Shown: piece after piece, positions 1-7,466 of the stretch
How positions within the stretch are numbered: position 1 is the stretch's first letter
How the letters are laid out: every line of letters starts with the position of its first letter
NCBI GenBank assembly: GCA_903895195.1
Contig: CAITSZ010000047.1
Location: 62,001 to 126,000 of the forward strand
Origin: an uncultured Chlorobiaceae bacterium
GTDB lineage: Bacteria; Bacteroidota; Chlorobiia; Chlorobiales; Chlorobiaceae
Direction of reading: 5' to 3'
DNA: 64,000 bases
Position numbers and translations under genes: made by a program
Notes under the pieces: generated by a model
The model's database searches: none
Told to the model about the DNA's origin: nothing
The model's input: only the letters and a program-made list of their open reading frames with translations

Positions 1-39
1 GGTTACCCTTTCCGTTGCACCGTAGAATTGCAGCTCCAT
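1..39 (-). CDS. 5' end of a metallo-beta-lactamase-fold hydrolase (partial)
   Basis: Only the first 13 codons lie in the window, read leftwards from an ATG at 37-39. They give MELQFYGATERVT. This resembles the N-terminus of the beta-CASP/RNA-metabolising metallo-beta-lactamase proteins, which usually start with a beta strand followed by GA-x-x-x-VTGS. A purine-rich ribosome binding site (GGGAG) sits about 7 bases before the ATG, which supports a real start. The family assignment rests on very few residues and is tentative; the rest of the gene is outside the window. Confidence 0.5.
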   Translation of the reverse strand, partial: MELQFYGATERVT

Positions 40-244
40 TATGATTCTCCCTGATATCAATAAGTTTGATCACACTTGAATGTCGAATCCCTGTGAGTTT
101 TAAAACAGTCCACTACGTTTAATATACAATAAAGCTTAAGCGTATGTCAATTACTCCTTTTATGGTATCTTTACAAGAAAAACAGAGAGCATGAACTCCA
201 TGATATCATCTTTTACTCCTTGAACAGAACTCCCCTCAACACTC

Positions 245-898
245 ATGCTTGATTCAGTAATTGCTTGTGTGCAATCCGCGGACCCAATGGCAATATATTT
301 ACTTCTCTTCGTCATTGCGTTTCTGAAAAACTTTTTCCCTATAGTGCCTTTTGATGCTCCTATTGCGTTAACCGGATATCTGCTTGCATACAAAAAACTT
401 AACATCGTACTGGCTATTCTATGGCCTTCACTTGGTTCAACGTTGGGGTTTATGGTTATCTACCTCATCAGCAGAAAGTTTGGAATGAAACTATATTCGA
501 GAGACATCTCCGCGACTCCTCCTCGATGGGGTGAAAAAATTCACAGGTTTTTTCCACCCGCAGAGATTGAATTTATACGCAAACGATTTGCCGCTCATGG
601 ATATTTAGCTGTTCTTCTCAACCGCTTTCTTATAGGCTCCAGGTCATTCATTTCTCCGGTTTCCGGCTTAATGCATCTGAATGCTTTTGCAGTGCTCCTT
701 GCGGCAGGAATAAGTGCCTCTGTCTGGAATACATTACTGGTCTACGGCGGCTATCTGCTCGGGAAACATTGGGAGAATATCGGAGAATTTGTTGTTATTT
801 ACAGTATTCCGGTAACTGTAGTTTTTGTTGTTATCATTACTTTTGCCGTGATAAAATATCGAAAGGAGAGAAAGGGTCCAGAGCAGGCAAATCAATAA
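245..898 (+). CDS. DedA/VTT-family integral membrane protein
   Basis: A 217-residue hydrophobic protein with about five membrane segments. It carries hallmarks of the DedA/SNARE-associated (VTT) family: an early re-entrant hydrophobic segment with FPIVPFDAP and a G-Y-L stretch near residues 33-46, and a second half with RFLIGSRSFISPVSG, which matches the conserved R-x-x-P/S-x-x-R-x-x-x-x-x-x-AG region (residues ~126-140). The family is linked to lipid scrambling and membrane homeostasis, including undecaprenyl-phosphate recycling. The substrate here is unknown. The ATG at 245 has no obvious Shine-Dalgarno sequence. It stands alone, with the next gene 49 bases downstream on the same strand. 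Confidence 0.8.
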   Translation: MLDSVIACVQSADPMAIYLLLFVIAFLKNFFPIVPFDAPIALTGYLLAYKKLNIVLAILWPSLGSTLGFMVIYLISRKFGMKLYSRDISATPPRWGEKIHRFFPPAEIEFIRKRFAAHGYLAVLLNRFLIGSRSFISPVSGLMHLNAFAVLLAAGISASVWNTLLVYGGYLLGKHWENIGEFVVIYSIPVTVVFVVIITFAVIKYRKERKGPEQANQ

Positions 899-947
899 AA
901 CGTAGGCAAACAACTTTAAGCCAATCATAAGACAAGGAGAAGACGCG

Positions 948-1322
948 ATGGCAAAGAAAAAAGTTGAAATCAAATGGCTGAGTGAGCCCGAAGATCATGA
1001 CTATCCTGCGGCTAAGTCCTTCTTGAGCATTCTGTTCGAAGAATCATTTGCAAAGAAGATTGTGAAGGAGTTGAAAAAAGCACCGATGTCCGAGTTCAAG
1101 GCAAAAGACATTTTCAGGGCTTCCGCGCTCTCTCTTCTTGGCGTCAGCAATTCTCATATTGATAAAGACCGGCAAAAAATTGAATCCGGACAAGCTATTG
1201 CTCCGCTTCTGTTAGTAAGGGATACCTATAATGGAAAGGTCTTCATTGCCGATGGATATCATCGGTTATGCGCAATCTATTCCTATGATGAAGATGCTGT
1301 TATTCCCTGTAAAATCATTTAG
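948..1322 (+). CDS. small ParB/sulfiredoxin-fold-like protein
   Basis: A 124-residue soluble protein with a strong ribosome binding site (AAGGAG) about 9 bases before the ATG. The second half reads KVFIADGYHRLCAIYSYDED, and 'I-A-D-G-x-H-R' is the signature of the ParB-N/sulfiredoxin-like fold, where the GxHR loop binds nucleotide. The preceding stretch IAPLLLVRD is the matching beta strand. There is no DNA-binding HTH and no parA nearby, so this is not a partition protein. Function unknown; it may be a small ATP/CTP-binding regulator. It lies between a DedA protein and tatA with no shared theme. Confidence 0.65.
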   Translation: MAKKKVEIKWLSEPEDHDYPAAKSFLSILFEESFAKKIVKELKKAPMSEFKAKDIFRASALSLLGVSNSHIDKDRQKIESGQAIAPLLLVRDTYNGKVFIADGYHRLCAIYSYDEDAVIPCKII

Positions 1323-1425
1323 CAACGAGGTTATCAAGCTTTGGCTGGAAGCAAAATAAAATTTAATAACAACGCATTCTTAGAATTCAATTACTTGACG
1401 ATATAAAACCTTAAGGAGTTCTGCT

Positions 1426-1626
1426 ATGTTTGGTCAAATGGACATAATACTGATAGGTGGCGCCGTTCTTTTACTTTTTGGGCCCAAAAAATTACCTGAA
1501 CTTATGAGAGGAATGGGAAAAGGGTTGAGGGAGTTTAAAAAAGCCCAAAGTGAACATGAAGGTGACATAAAAAATGCCGGCGAGTTGCCAGAGAAAAAAA
1601 CCACGCAAAACAAACAAGAGGGTTAG
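1426..1626 (+). CDS. tatA: TatA/E-family twin-arginine translocase subunit
   Basis: A 66-residue protein with the TatA layout: a short N-terminal membrane helix (residues ~5-18, [20 protein letters not shown]), the conserved FGPKKLPEL hinge, an amphipathic helix containing [10 protein letters not shown], and a charged, variable tail. TatA oligomers form the pore of the Sec-independent pathway that exports folded proteins. An excellent AAGGAG lies 8-9 bases before the ATG. No tatC is visible in this window. The stop codon is followed after only eight bases by a heptanucleotide tandem array, which lies outside the reading frame. Confidence 0.92.
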   Translation: MFGQMDIILIGGAVLLLFGPKKLPELMRGMGKGLREFKKAQSEHEGDIKNAGELPEKKTTQNKQEG

Positions 1627-1634
1627 GGGGGAAT

Positions 1635-1718
1635 AGTTGGCAGTTGGCAGTTGGCAGTTGGCAGTTGGCAGTTGGCAGTTGGCAGTCGGCAGTTGGCAGT
1701 CGGCAGTTGGCAGTTGGT
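1635..1718. repeat. tandem heptanucleotide array, unit AGTTGGC, about 12 copies
   Basis: Direct reading shows seven consecutive perfect AGTTGGC units (1635-1683), then alternating AGTCGGC and AGTTGGC units, ending in AGTTGGT at 1712-1718. It begins eight bases after the tatA stop codon and so lies in the 3' untranslated region between convergent genes. The 7-bp unit makes it a likely site of slipped-strand length change. It does not sit in a coding frame, so phase variation of a protein is not expected. Confidence 0.95.
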
Positions 1719-1834
1719 GGGGGAAAAGAGGGAGGGATGGCCGGAATCATGAGGGACTTGAAGTACTACAATGGACGTATTGTGCATCGCAATATTGACA
1801 AGGAATTGCTGATTGCAAGGAAGAAGGGGGAAAG

Positions 1835-1865
1835 AATAGATCCCTCACTACGTTTCAGGATGACA
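1835..1865. repeat. dispersed 31-bp repeat, copy A
   Basis: This segment (core GATCCCTCACTACGTTTCAG) differs at only two positions from 40820-40850. A more diverged relative lies at 7350-7376. All copies are intergenic or at gene ends. On the opposite strand the core begins GTCATCC, which matches a widespread family of REP-like intergenic repeats seen in many Bacteroidetes/Chlorobi genomes (recalled, not searched). Confidence 0.75.
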
Positions 1866-1903
1866 AATCTATCCTTTTCCTTCGAATACCCGGTTAGCAT
1901 CTA

Positions 1904-2539
1904 TTATTTGGCCGGTTTACCCGCCGTGTCGGCTGATTTTGGTCGACCTCTTTTTTTTGTGCGTGGTTCTTTTGCATCAGAAACTTCGGGCGAATCCGGC
2001 CCGTCGGATTCAAGCTGAGAGGCATCAAGCTCCTCTTCTGGCTCTTCTTCTACGTCGTCTTGAAGATTGAGCTCTTCGTGAAGATCGTCGTCAGGGATAT
2101 TCGGGATTGCAACAACTTCATTTTTTAGCAGCTCATCAATAATATCATCAGGGTGCACAATTTTTTTTCTGCGAACCTGCCTTTTGCCTTTCACGTCAGG
2201 AGCAATAAGGGTCAGCACCTCATGAATTGATGAATAAATATAGAGCTGTTTGTCCAGTTCCTGGAGTTTCAGCATATCCTTGATGAGCTTGCAGAGTGAG
2301 ACGAAAATAACCACACCTCCGCTCTTATTGGCAAACTCCTGAGCATACCGGATTGAGGAAACGACTGTGGCATCAATGGCTTTGACATCGGAAAAATCGA
2401 TGATGAGGTTTTTGCTCTCTTCCTTGACAAGCAGATCCGCAACTGTTGAGTTAAATTCTTCCCCATGACGAAAATCAAAAATGCCTTCTTCGATTTTCAG
2501 GACGGTTAACTCTCTACGGATGGTAACTGAAGATTTCAT
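1904..2539 (-). CDS. STAS-domain (anti-sigma-factor-antagonist-like) protein with acidic linker and AT-hook-like tail
   Basis: The start at 2539 (MKSSVTIRRELTVLKIEEG) is chosen over a longer frame because it begins directly with the first STAS strand; this gives 211 residues. Residues ~1-105 fit a STAS domain: LIIDFSDVKAIDATVVSSIR matches the strand-helix that carries the phosphorylatable Ser/Thr in SpoIIAA-type antagonists. After it come a basic KRQVRRKK segment, a strongly acidic linker (DDDLHEELNLQDDVEEEPEEE) and a tail with KKRGRPK, an AT-hook-like core (GRP flanked by basic residues). A STAS domain with an AT-hook tail is unusual. No partner kinase or sigma factor is adjacent. Confidence 0.75.
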   Translation of the reverse strand: MKSSVTIRRELTVLKIEEGIFDFRHGEEFNSTVADLLVKEESKNLIIDFSDVKAIDATVVSSIRYAQEFANKSGGVVIFVSLCKLIKDMLKLQELDKQLYIYSSIHEVLTLIAPDVKGKRQVRRKKIVHPDDIIDELLKNEVVAIPNIPDDDLHEELNLQDDVEEEPEEELDASQLESDGPDSPEVSDAKEPRTKKRGRPKSADTAGKPAK

Positions 2540-2848
2540 GACTATTACGGTATCAAAATGGATGCACAGACAAATGTGTTTGATTATAATGAAACTTTGC
2601 TCAAGATGATACATCTCATTGTTGACAGAATGCAGGTATAAAGTTGCCGACAAAAGAGATGCAGGCATTGGATGTTTCTACTATTCTATTAAAATGTAGG
2701 CAGTTAGGATGATTATTAGCTGAATAACTCAACAGAACATCTCCTTTCGTAAGGTTTACCCTCCCTGTGTGCAGTTTGTTTTAATGAAATACTTTCTCTT
2801 TGTTATCATTTTTACACTCCCAATTCACCTCTTCATCAAGGAGCTTCG

Positions 2849-3247
2849 ATGGCTATCATGACTGAATTTTTAGATTTGATTGTTCCCATAAAAGTTATTG
2901 AGAAGAAATATCCGGGCGGCTGGGAGCGTTGTCTTAAAGACCATAGTGCAGCCTTGAACGCCAGGGTCTGGTTTGATAACTCTCTTTTTCGGGATGGGGC
3001 TATGAACCATGATGCCATGAAGATATTGCTCAATGAGTGGTGGAAAATGGGGTTTGAATGTTATGGTGAAGAAGATGGAATAATGTGCTGGAAGGATGTG
3101 TGTGTTTATGAAGGAACGCAAGGAGGCGCAGGGATGCCATGTGACTGGTTGGCTGAAGACACTGCAAGCCATAGTGTTTATTTGAAGGGGACAGATCCTG
3201 GTGAGATCATTGGTCGTAATTGGGATATGATTGATGAGCTATTGTAA
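2849..3247 (+). CDS. hypothetical protein, 132 residues
   Basis: The frame starts at ATG 2849 behind AAGGAG at a good distance, so it is very likely translated. The product is soluble, acidic and rich in Trp and Cys: GGWERCLKDH near the start, EWWKMGFECYGEEDGIMCWKD in the middle and GMPCDWLAED near the end. No known motif is recognised. The four Cys are not spaced as a zinc ribbon. It has no partner gene: the STAS gene is divergent upstream and a secreted Ala/Lys-rich protein follows. Possibly lineage-restricted. Confidence 0.65.
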   Translation: MAIMTEFLDLIVPIKVIEKKYPGGWERCLKDHSAALNARVWFDNSLFRDGAMNHDAMKILLNEWWKMGFECYGEEDGIMCWKDVCVYEGTQGGAGMPCDWLAEDTASHSVYLKGTDPGEIIGRNWDMIDELL

Positions 3248-3363
3248 CTTTATTTCGGAAAAGAAAGATTTGTTGAAAGAAAAGAGAATGCTCTGCGTAG
3301 TAGTATATAGGAAGCAGGATAACCTTGATTCCAAAGAATTATAAAACCTAAACTTATATTCAA

Positions 3364-3609
3364 ATGAAAAAGAATTTCATCGCAGGCGTAATCGTTTCTC
3401 TTGCTATCACCGGTATCTTTGGTGGCGTTTCTTTCGCAGCTGACAAAGCAGCAGCTCCTGCAGCAGCAGTAGCAGCACCTGCAGCAACTCCTGCTCCAGA
3501 AGCTAAAGTTGAGAAGAAAGCAACCAAGAAGAAAGCAGCTAAGAAAGTTTCAAAAAAGAAAGCTGCAAAGAAAGTTGAAGCAAAGGTAGAAGCTCCTGCA
3601 GCTAAGTAA
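3364..3609 (+). CDS. small secreted Ala/Pro/Lys-rich low-complexity protein
   Basis: An 81-residue protein with a clear signal peptide: MKKNF start, hydrophobic core to about residue 20, and cleavage expected near VSFA-AD (residue ~26). The mature part begins as Ala/Pro-rich sequence (APAAAVAAPAATPAPEAK) and then becomes a run of KKA/KKAAKK repeats like a histone H1 tail, ending EAPAAK. A signal peptide argues against a DNA-binding role inside the cell. It may coat or bind anionic cell-wall polymers, but function is unknown. An intrinsic terminator follows at 3708-3740. The Ala/Pro composition echoes the lipoprotein at 50408-50626. Confidence 0.7.
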   Translation: MKKNFIAGVIVSLAITGIFGGVSFAADKAAAPAAAVAAPAATPAPEAKVEKKATKKKAAKKVSKKKAAKKVEAKVEAPAAK

Positions 3610-3707
3610 GCTCTTCCCTTTAGAAGAGTGATATTGATGGCTATTAAGGCAAATGATGTTGATTAGATGAGTAAGTTAAGATAAGCTGTCGGTAGTAAAC
3701 CATAGAG

Positions 3708-3740
3708 AAAGCCCCTTCGCAAGTTGGGGCTTTTTCTTTT
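3708..3740 (+). terminator. intrinsic terminator
   Basis: An AAAGCCCC arm and a GGGGCTTT arm enclose a 10-base loop and are followed by a T-rich run (3731-3740). It ends transcription from the small secreted protein gene about 100 bases upstream. Confidence 0.85.
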
Positions 3741-3902
3741 ACGGCAAATATCTTTACCACACGACGTAATATAATATTACACAATGGCGTACTATCTGTA
3801 CTGGAAAGAAAAAACAATGTTTTTTTAAAAATAAATCGCATTATTACATCAAGAAGCACTGAAATCAAGACGTAGTCAGTAAAAAACTCTCTTCAGTCCG
3901 CA

Positions 3903-5135
3903 ATGGCAATCCCAAAACTGCAGGAATTAACAGTAACCGAAAAGAGTCACTGGAGAAACCATCATCCTGAGGCTGATTATACCAAGCAGGCCCGAATACT
4001 GGACGGAGACATCGTTCATACGTGGGCTAAAGCCAATCATGATATAGAGCTGGACTTCATGGATGTTGATCTTCTGAAGCTTGTGCTCAGCGAAACCGGC
4101 CTTGTAAACAAGAAGTTTCATGTCATATTTGATCTCAATCACGTTACTGACATCTCCTATTCCTACAAGAAGGCTATTACTGAAATGCTGTTTCATTGGC
4201 AGCCATTCCTGGGCCTGGTATGTTTTTTCAATGTCTGCCCTCCCATGTCCATTATTGTAGACTCTTTTTCTGCAGTTGCGCCTGAGAGTTTTTGTGTCCT
4301 TCAGGCAGAAACATATCAGGATGCTGTAAAAAAGGCACTGGCATTCAAAGCAAATGATACCTTATCAGAAAACGGGACTACCGCATACGGCATTGAAAAT
4401 TCTGAATTAAAAAGACTGTTTCTCGGCGCAGTAGCTAGGATGTCCTGGCTCAACATTCTGGACTATCCAATCCCGATACCTGCTCCTGACAGTCAGTATT
4501 ACCCTTTTTTTCAGGCTATAGATGCCTTACGCTCTGACTGCAAAGCAAAAGAAATAGAAAAAGAGAATGAAATAAAACAGCTCCAACAGGATTATGAATC
4601 CAGAATAACTCAAACAATCATAAAAATGAATGCACAAACAGAAGTCGGCAAAAAGTCTATCAATGATTTTGAAGCACAGTTGACAGCTCTAAGGGCAAGA
4701 GTCGCAGCACAGGATATGGAGCTGACAAGAGTGGCTACAGCGATTTCAGAAAAGACCAATGCGCTGAGAAATCTTCTTGATCAAATACACTCTCTTGACA
4801 TTGATACTGATGTTAAAAGAAAGATGACTGATGGATGCCTTAAACTTTTGGAAACAGAAACAATAGAAAAGCGACTGAATATTGAACTGACAGAAACCGA
4901 TTCTTTCTTTCTGTCAAAACTCCAGAAAAAGCATCCTAACCTGAACCAGCGTGAACTGAGAATAAGCTTACTTGTCAAGCTGAATTATGACACCATAGAA
5001 ATTGCCCGGTCTGTCGGCATTTCGACGCGAGGTATGGAAAGCATCCGCTATCGGATGCATAAAAAACTTGGCTTAGGAAAGCATGAATCCATCAAAACTT
5101 ATCTTTCTGATTTTTCAGCGGCGTATAGTGCTTAA
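3903..5135 (+). CDS. coiled-coil HTH (LuxR-like) transcriptional regulator
   Basis: A 410-residue protein in three parts. Residues ~20-160 form an alpha/beta domain (HVIFDLNHVTDISYSYKKA, then LGLVCFFNVCPPMSIIVDSF) that looks SpoIIAA/STAS-like but lacks a clear signature. Residues ~215-300 are a long coiled coil with heptad-spaced leucines. Residues ~335-405 are a helix-turn-helix: LNQRELRISLLVKLNYDTIEIA followed by SVGISTRGMESIRYRMHKKLG, matching the LuxR/GerE pattern with an atypical turn. It probably dimerises through the coiled coil and binds DNA in response to an unknown cue. It stands alone and is followed by a bidirectional terminator shared with deaD. No good ribosome binding site precedes the ATG. 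Confidence 0.7.
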   Translation: MAIPKLQELTVTEKSHWRNHHPEADYTKQARILDGDIVHTWAKANHDIELDFMDVDLLKLVLSETGLVNKKFHVIFDLNHVTDISYSYKKAITEMLFHWQPFLGLVCFFNVCPPMSIIVDSFSAVAPESFCVLQAETYQDAVKKALAFKANDTLSENGTTAYGIENSELKRLFLGAVARMSWLNILDYPIPIPAPDSQYYPFFQAIDALRSDCKAKEIEKENEIKQLQQDYESRITQTIIKMNAQTEVGKKSINDFEAQLTALRARVAAQDMELTRVATAISEKTNALRNLLDQIHSLDIDTDVKRKMTDGCLKLLETETIEKRLNIELTETDSFFLSKLQKKHPNLNQRELRISLLVKLNYDTIEIARSVGISTRGMESIRYRMHKKLGLGKHESIKTYLSDFSAAYSA

Positions 5136-5193
5136 AGCCTTACATCAAAGGGAAATACGGGTGTAAGGGGAAAAAAGTGAGTGAGTGCAAAAA

Positions 5194-5221
5194 AAAAGCG
5201 AGGAAGAAATTCCCCGCTTTT
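5194..5221. terminator. bidirectional intrinsic terminator between convergent genes
   Basis: The arms AAAAGCG-A-GGAA and TTCC-C-CGCTTTT form a near-perfect stem with one A/C mismatch and a GAAA tetraloop. A-tracts and T-tracts on both sides let it work for the HTH regulator (plus strand) and for deaD (minus strand), whose stop is 19 bases away. Confidence 0.85.
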
Positions 5222-5239
5222 AACTCTCTATGGAAAGGC

Positions 5240-7036
5240 TTAACCGTTGCGTTTCTTTTTGTTGCCTGTAAAGAATGCCGTTTCTTTTCCTGCAGGTTTA
5301 AAAGGCTTCTTGAAGCTCTTTTTTATACCGTAAGGTGATGACGGACGCTCCTGCTCTTCCATTTTCGTAAGTCTCAGCTGACGACCACAGACCCTGACCT
5401 TTCTGAGCTCATGGAAGATGTTATCCGGCATTCCCTGAGGAAGTTCAACTGTGCTGTATGCATCGTTGATCGAAATCTGCCCTACCGATTCGGGATCAAG
5501 CCCAACTTCGTTAAGAATAGCGCCAAGAATATTACCGGCTTTCACGCCATCTTTGCTTCCGACCTCAATTCGATACCTTTCCTTACCTTCTTCACCATAG
5601 GTCTCGTCCTTTTTTCTTCTTTTAACCGGGCCGCGCTCTCTGTCAGAAAACCCACGATCTCTGTCAAAACTATCCCTGCTATCTTCACGGGGTCTTGGCT
5701 TTTCAGGCTTGTTGGATAAAAGCAGAGGTGTCTCACCTTGAAGCATCGAGGCTAACGCTGCTGCTGCTTCAATTGTGGGAACATCATGCTCGTGACAGTA
5801 CTGCTCGATAAGGCTGGTGAAAAATCCAAGATCTTCAGCGGCAATGGTATCAGTAATTTTCTGATTGAACTTTGCAACCCTCTTGTTATTGATGATTTCT
5901 GTTGAAGGAAGCTCCATCAATTCAATGCGGCTGTGGGTAGCTCTTTCAATAGCGCTGAGCATATTTTTTTCGCGTGGAGATACAAACAAAATTGCATCGC
6001 CTGCACGTCCTGCACGTCCTGTTCGTCCTATGCGGTGCACGTATGATTCGGTATCGGAAGGAATATCGTAATTGATAACATGGCTGATGCGTTCGACATC
6101 AAGTCCTCGTGCGGCCACGTCGGTAGCAATAACGATGCTCAGTGCTCCATTTTTCAATTGTTCGACAGTGCGCTCACGCTGATTTTGAACCATATCTCCG
6201 TTGAGTGCTGCCGCACCATAACCACGGGCCTGAAGTTTTTCGGCAAGTTCGAGCGTCATTGTTTTTGTACGAACAAAAATAAGCATGCCGTCAAATGGCT
6301 CGACTTCGAGAATTCTTGTCAGGATATCAATTTTGTGACTTCCGCCTACAATCCAGTAACGCTGGCGAATGGTATCTACAGTGGTGGTTTTTGTCTGGAT
6401 GGTAACTTCGGCCGGTTTGTTCAGATACTTTTGCGCAATACGGCGTATTACCGACGGCATTGTTGCGGAGAAAAGAGCAACCTGACGAGTTTTTGGTGTC
6501 TGATCAAGGATCCATTCGACATCGTCGATAAATCCCATGCGAAGCATTTCATCAGCTTCATCCAGAACAAGACATTTCAATGAAGAGAGATTGAGTGATC
6601 CCCGGCGCATATGATCCATCACACGGCCAGGTGTACCGACAACAACATGGACTCCGCGCTTCAACATGCGAAGCTGAATACCGTAATCCTGTCCGCCATA
6701 AATAGGGATGACATGGAAACCCTTGAGATATTCGGCATAACGCTGAAATGCCTCGGCAACCTGTATGGCAAGCTCACGTGTAGGAGCCAGAACAAGAGCC
6801 TGAGGTTCGGCCAGTTCAATATCGATGTTGGAGAGTATCGGCAGGGCAAAAGCTGCGGTTTTTCCTGTACCGGTCTGTGCCTGCCCGAGGACGTCGCGTC
6901 CTTCGAGAATAAGTGGAATTGTCTGAGCCTGAATGGGAGTAGGGTTTTCGTACCCGACTTCTTCAAGTGCTCTCATTATCGGTTCTGCGAGCTGTAGGCT
7001 GCGGAAATCCTGCGGCAATAATTGCTGATCTTTCAT
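5240..7036 (-). CDS. deaD: DEAD-box ATP-dependent RNA helicase, DeaD/CsdA type
   Basis: A 598-residue protein with all DEAD-box motifs in order: Q motif (NPTPIQAQTIP), Walker A AQTGTGKT (~residue 55), PTRELA, TPGR, DEAD, SAT, then in the second RecA lobe VATD-like IATDVAARGLD and HRIGRTGRAG. Residues ~485-560 (RYRIEVGSKDGVKAGNILGAI, ending GRQLRL) are a DbpA/CsdA-type RNA-binding domain. The tail is basic and rich in Lys/Phe. The family unwinds RNA duplexes in ribosome assembly, mRNA turnover and cold adaptation. It is a single transcription unit with its own terminator. Confidence 0.95.
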   Translation of the reverse strand: MKDQQLLPQDFRSLQLAEPIMRALEEVGYENPTPIQAQTIPLILEGRDVLGQAQTGTGKTAAFALPILSNIDIELAEPQALVLAPTRELAIQVAEAFQRYAEYLKGFHVIPIYGGQDYGIQLRMLKRGVHVVVGTPGRVMDHMRRGSLNLSSLKCLVLDEADEMLRMGFIDDVEWILDQTPKTRQVALFSATMPSVIRRIAQKYLNKPAEVTIQTKTTTVDTIRQRYWIVGGSHKIDILTRILEVEPFDGMLIFVRTKTMTLELAEKLQARGYGAAALNGDMVQNQRERTVEQLKNGALSIVIATDVAARGLDVERISHVINYDIPSDTESYVHRIGRTGRAGRAGDAILFVSPREKNMLSAIERATHSRIELMELPSTEIINNKRVAKFNQKITDTIAAEDLGFFTSLIEQYCHEHDVPTIEAAAALASMLQGETPLLLSNKPEKPRPREDSRDSFDRDRGFSDRERGPVKRRKKDETYGEEGKERYRIEVGSKDGVKAGNILGAILNEVGLDPESVGQISINDAYSTVELPQGMPDNIFHELRKVRVCGRQLRLTKMEEQERPSSPYGIKKSFKKPFKPAGKETAFFTGNKKKRNG

Positions 7037-7349
7037 TTGTGTATTCTATTCCAAATCATTGAGTAAAAAGCCTCGTATGAGGCGGGAGTGGCAGCAATGC
7101 AGGAAAGAAAAAAATGAAGAAGAGTTCTCATCAACCGAAAACATCCGGGCAACTTCAGACACAATACCGAGCGCCATCGTTTCGTCACAAACACTGGAAA
7201 TACTCAAGGCCTGTTTGACCTTATAATTCCTGCGTCCTTTCTTAGCATATTCACCACGCATTTAAAACGCCAGCATAGTACGATTTTTTTTTACCAAATA
7301 CGAATTTATTATGCGGTAATTGAACAGGGGGCGGATGTGAAAGAGGATG

Positions 7350-7376
7350 AGATCCCTCGCCAAATGTCGGGATGAC
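7350..7376. repeat. diverged copy of the dispersed 31-bp repeat
   Basis: It shares AGATCCCTC at one end and GTCGGGATGAC-like sequence (7367-7376) at the other with the copies at 1835-1865 and 40820-40850, but the middle differs. It lies in the spacer between divergent deaD and waaA. I see nothing else recognisable in the spacer 7037-7466. Confidence 0.5.
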
Positions 7377-7466
7377 GAAAAAGATGCAAATTGTATAGAA
7401 AAAGTGATTTGATGAGGGGAGTCGGCAAGTGACTTTTTTATTACCTTAAAGCTATTTACCGATGTA

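Noticed and set aside
1644-2018. Open plus-strand frame over the heptanucleotide array (124 codons)
   Set aside because: It uses a non-ATG start, repeats V-G-S-W-Q because of the 7-bp array, and overlaps the 3' end of the STAS gene on the other strand. It is a by-product of the repeat.
7046-7261. 71-codon minus-strand frame upstream of deaD
   Set aside because: No ribosome binding site, no family resemblance, and position in an AT-rich leader. It could be a leader peptide, but I cannot support it.
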